Positions 41,584 to 42,395 of a DNA stretch of 42,395 nucleotides are shown piece after piece; within the stretch, counting starts at the first letter, position 1, and every line of letters starts with the position of its first letter. This stretch comes from Bacteroidaceae bacterium (GTDB lineage: Bacteria; Bacteroidota; Bacteroidia; Bacteroidales; Bacteroidaceae): assembly GCA_017503645.1 (NCBI GenBank), contig JAFVSR010000006.1:1-42395 (forward strand), read 5' to 3'. Under the pieces are notes generated by a model. That model saw only the letters and a list, made by a program, of their open reading frames with translations, made no database searches and had not been told where the DNA came from. The position numbers and the translations under genes were made by a program.

Positions 41584-42215
41584 TGCTCATAGACCTTCAC
41601 ACACACCACACGACTCGGGAGCCGCACATCACAAGCATTATAAGCAGCGGCACCACACCCACCACCGATGGAACCCCCTGCTCGGTGGGCATACATCCGT
41701 GGCACATAACCACCGCTTGGGAAACGGTAATGCAGCAGGTGCGCACGGCCGCACCTGCAAGCAACGTGGTTGCCATAGGTGAGTGCGGCATAGACAAACT
41801 TAAAGGCCCCGCCGACATAGCCCTGCAAATAGAGGTGCTTGCCGCGCACGCCGCCCTTGCCGAGGAGGTGCAAAAACCGCTCATTCTGCACTGCGTAAAG
41901 GGGCAAGAGGAGATAATGAAACTACGCCGCCAAATGGCGGCAAAACAGGCCTGGATAATACACGGATTCCGCGGCAAGCCGACACAAGCCCTGCAACTGA
42001 CAGGCGCAGGCTTCTATCTCTCCTATGGCGAAAGGTACAACAGCGACAGCCTTGCCGCCACCCCTGCAGATAGACTTTTCCTTGAAACAGACACAAGCAG
42101 CACGCCTATCTACGATATATACAAAGAGGCGGCAAAGCATCTTTCTATGAGCATTGAGGAGTTGGCCACTGTCATTGCGCAGAATTTAAGCCGTTGCAAT
42201 ATCAACATAATATAA
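41583..42215 (+). CDS. TatD-family metal-dependent hydrolase
   Basis: A 210-residue protein, somewhat short for TatD. The metal-binding motifs are visible: DLHTHH at the N-terminus, GECGID in the middle, LILHCVKG, WIIHGFRG and the late LETDTSS. TatD proteins are DNases or other phosphohydrolases. The start at 41583 overlaps the yidD stop (TAATG) and gives the conserved N-terminus, so longer in-frame starts in the yidD region are rejected. It closes the hemD-rnpA-yidD neighbourhood. Confidence 0.86.
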   Translation: MLIDLHTHHTTREPHITSIISSGTTPTTDGTPCSVGIHPWHITTAWETVMQQVRTAAPASNVVAIGECGIDKLKGPADIALQIEVLAAHAALAEEVQKPLILHCVKGQEEIMKLRRQMAAKQAWIIHGFRGKPTQALQLTGAGFYLSYGERYNSDSLAATPADRLFLETDTSSTPIYDIYKEAAKHLSMSIEELATVIAQNLSRCNINII

Positions 42216-42254
42216 ACCACCGCGGCAGGGCGCGCCGCTAACAAAACGTTGTTT

Positions 42255-42331
42255 TGTCATTCCGAACCTTGCGTGAGGAATCTCAAAGGCATCGCTGAAT
42301 AAGAGATATCTCACATACGTTCGATATGACA
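42255..42331. repeat. REP-like imperfect inverted repeat
   Basis: Arms 42255-42284 and 42303-42331 are about 30 bases each and near-complementary, with an 18-base loop. The left arm (TGTCATTCCGAAC..., ...GAGGAATCTC) resembles extragenic palindromes scattered through many Bacteroidales genomes; the right arm is more diverged. It may also end the TatD operon. No other copy is seen in this window, so its repeat status rests on resemblance. Confidence 0.55.
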
Positions 42332-42395
42332 GGCACTATACAAACACGCCAATTCATAGTGAAAATCTTATACCGTATTCAGGTTAATATAAACC

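Overview
The window looks like chromosomal DNA of an anaerobic, probably gut-associated member of the Bacteroidales. The evidence is Bacteroidetes-type promoters (a -7 box TAnnTTTG, in the best cases with TTTG about 19-20 bases upstream), lineage-typical families (DUF4271, DUF4369/thioredoxin lipoprotein, the hemD-rnpA-yidD-tatD order), ferredoxin-linked 2-oxoacid oxidation with acetate-forming pta-ackA, and large exported glycosidases, one with a type-A C-terminal sorting-like tail. I cannot name the genus. No tRNA, rRNA, IS element, CRISPR array or prophage gene was seen. The palindromes CATG and GATC are almost absent across the whole window.

Layout: 362-4229 is a same-strand run of a Fur-family regulator, purA, a membrane zinc peptidase and hisS, closed by a strong hairpin. 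Two leftward genes follow (a small lipoprotein and a GNAT acetyltransferase), then pta-ackA with a consensus promoter and a 22-bp terminator stem. From 11538 down to 8153 runs a leftward operon of efp, a family 2 glycosyltransferase, radC, a DUF59 Fe-S assembly factor and lpxH. From 11830 an RND efflux system (adaptor, pump, outer-membrane channel) is followed by korA-korB. Then come a leftward GH84-like glycosidase and a rightward GH20 plus trehalase/MGH1-like glycosidase pair, probably degrading host or dietary glycans. rpsO and typA are divergent; typA is followed by a cysteine-less TlpA-like lipoprotein and a ComM-type AAA+ ATPase.

The most interesting region is 33646-38806, a three-gene operon under its own consensus promoter. 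It encodes an exported protein with eleven uninterrupted 46-residue TPR-type repeats, a membrane-anchored TIR protein whose TIR domain should lie in the cytoplasm, and a short exported paralogue of the first protein's N-terminal half. All three appear to carry the same class of small beta-sandwich domain on the periplasmic side. I infer a periplasm-to-cytoplasm sensing or defence module in which a periplasmic scaffold gates a TIR effector. TIR proteins with a membrane segment and repeats are known, but I do not recognise this split three-protein form as a described system.

The right end (38849-42215) is ordinary housekeeping: a LOG-family nucleotide hydrolase, DUF4271, hemD, rnpA, yidD and a TatD-family hydrolase, followed by a REP-like inverted repeat near the window edge.
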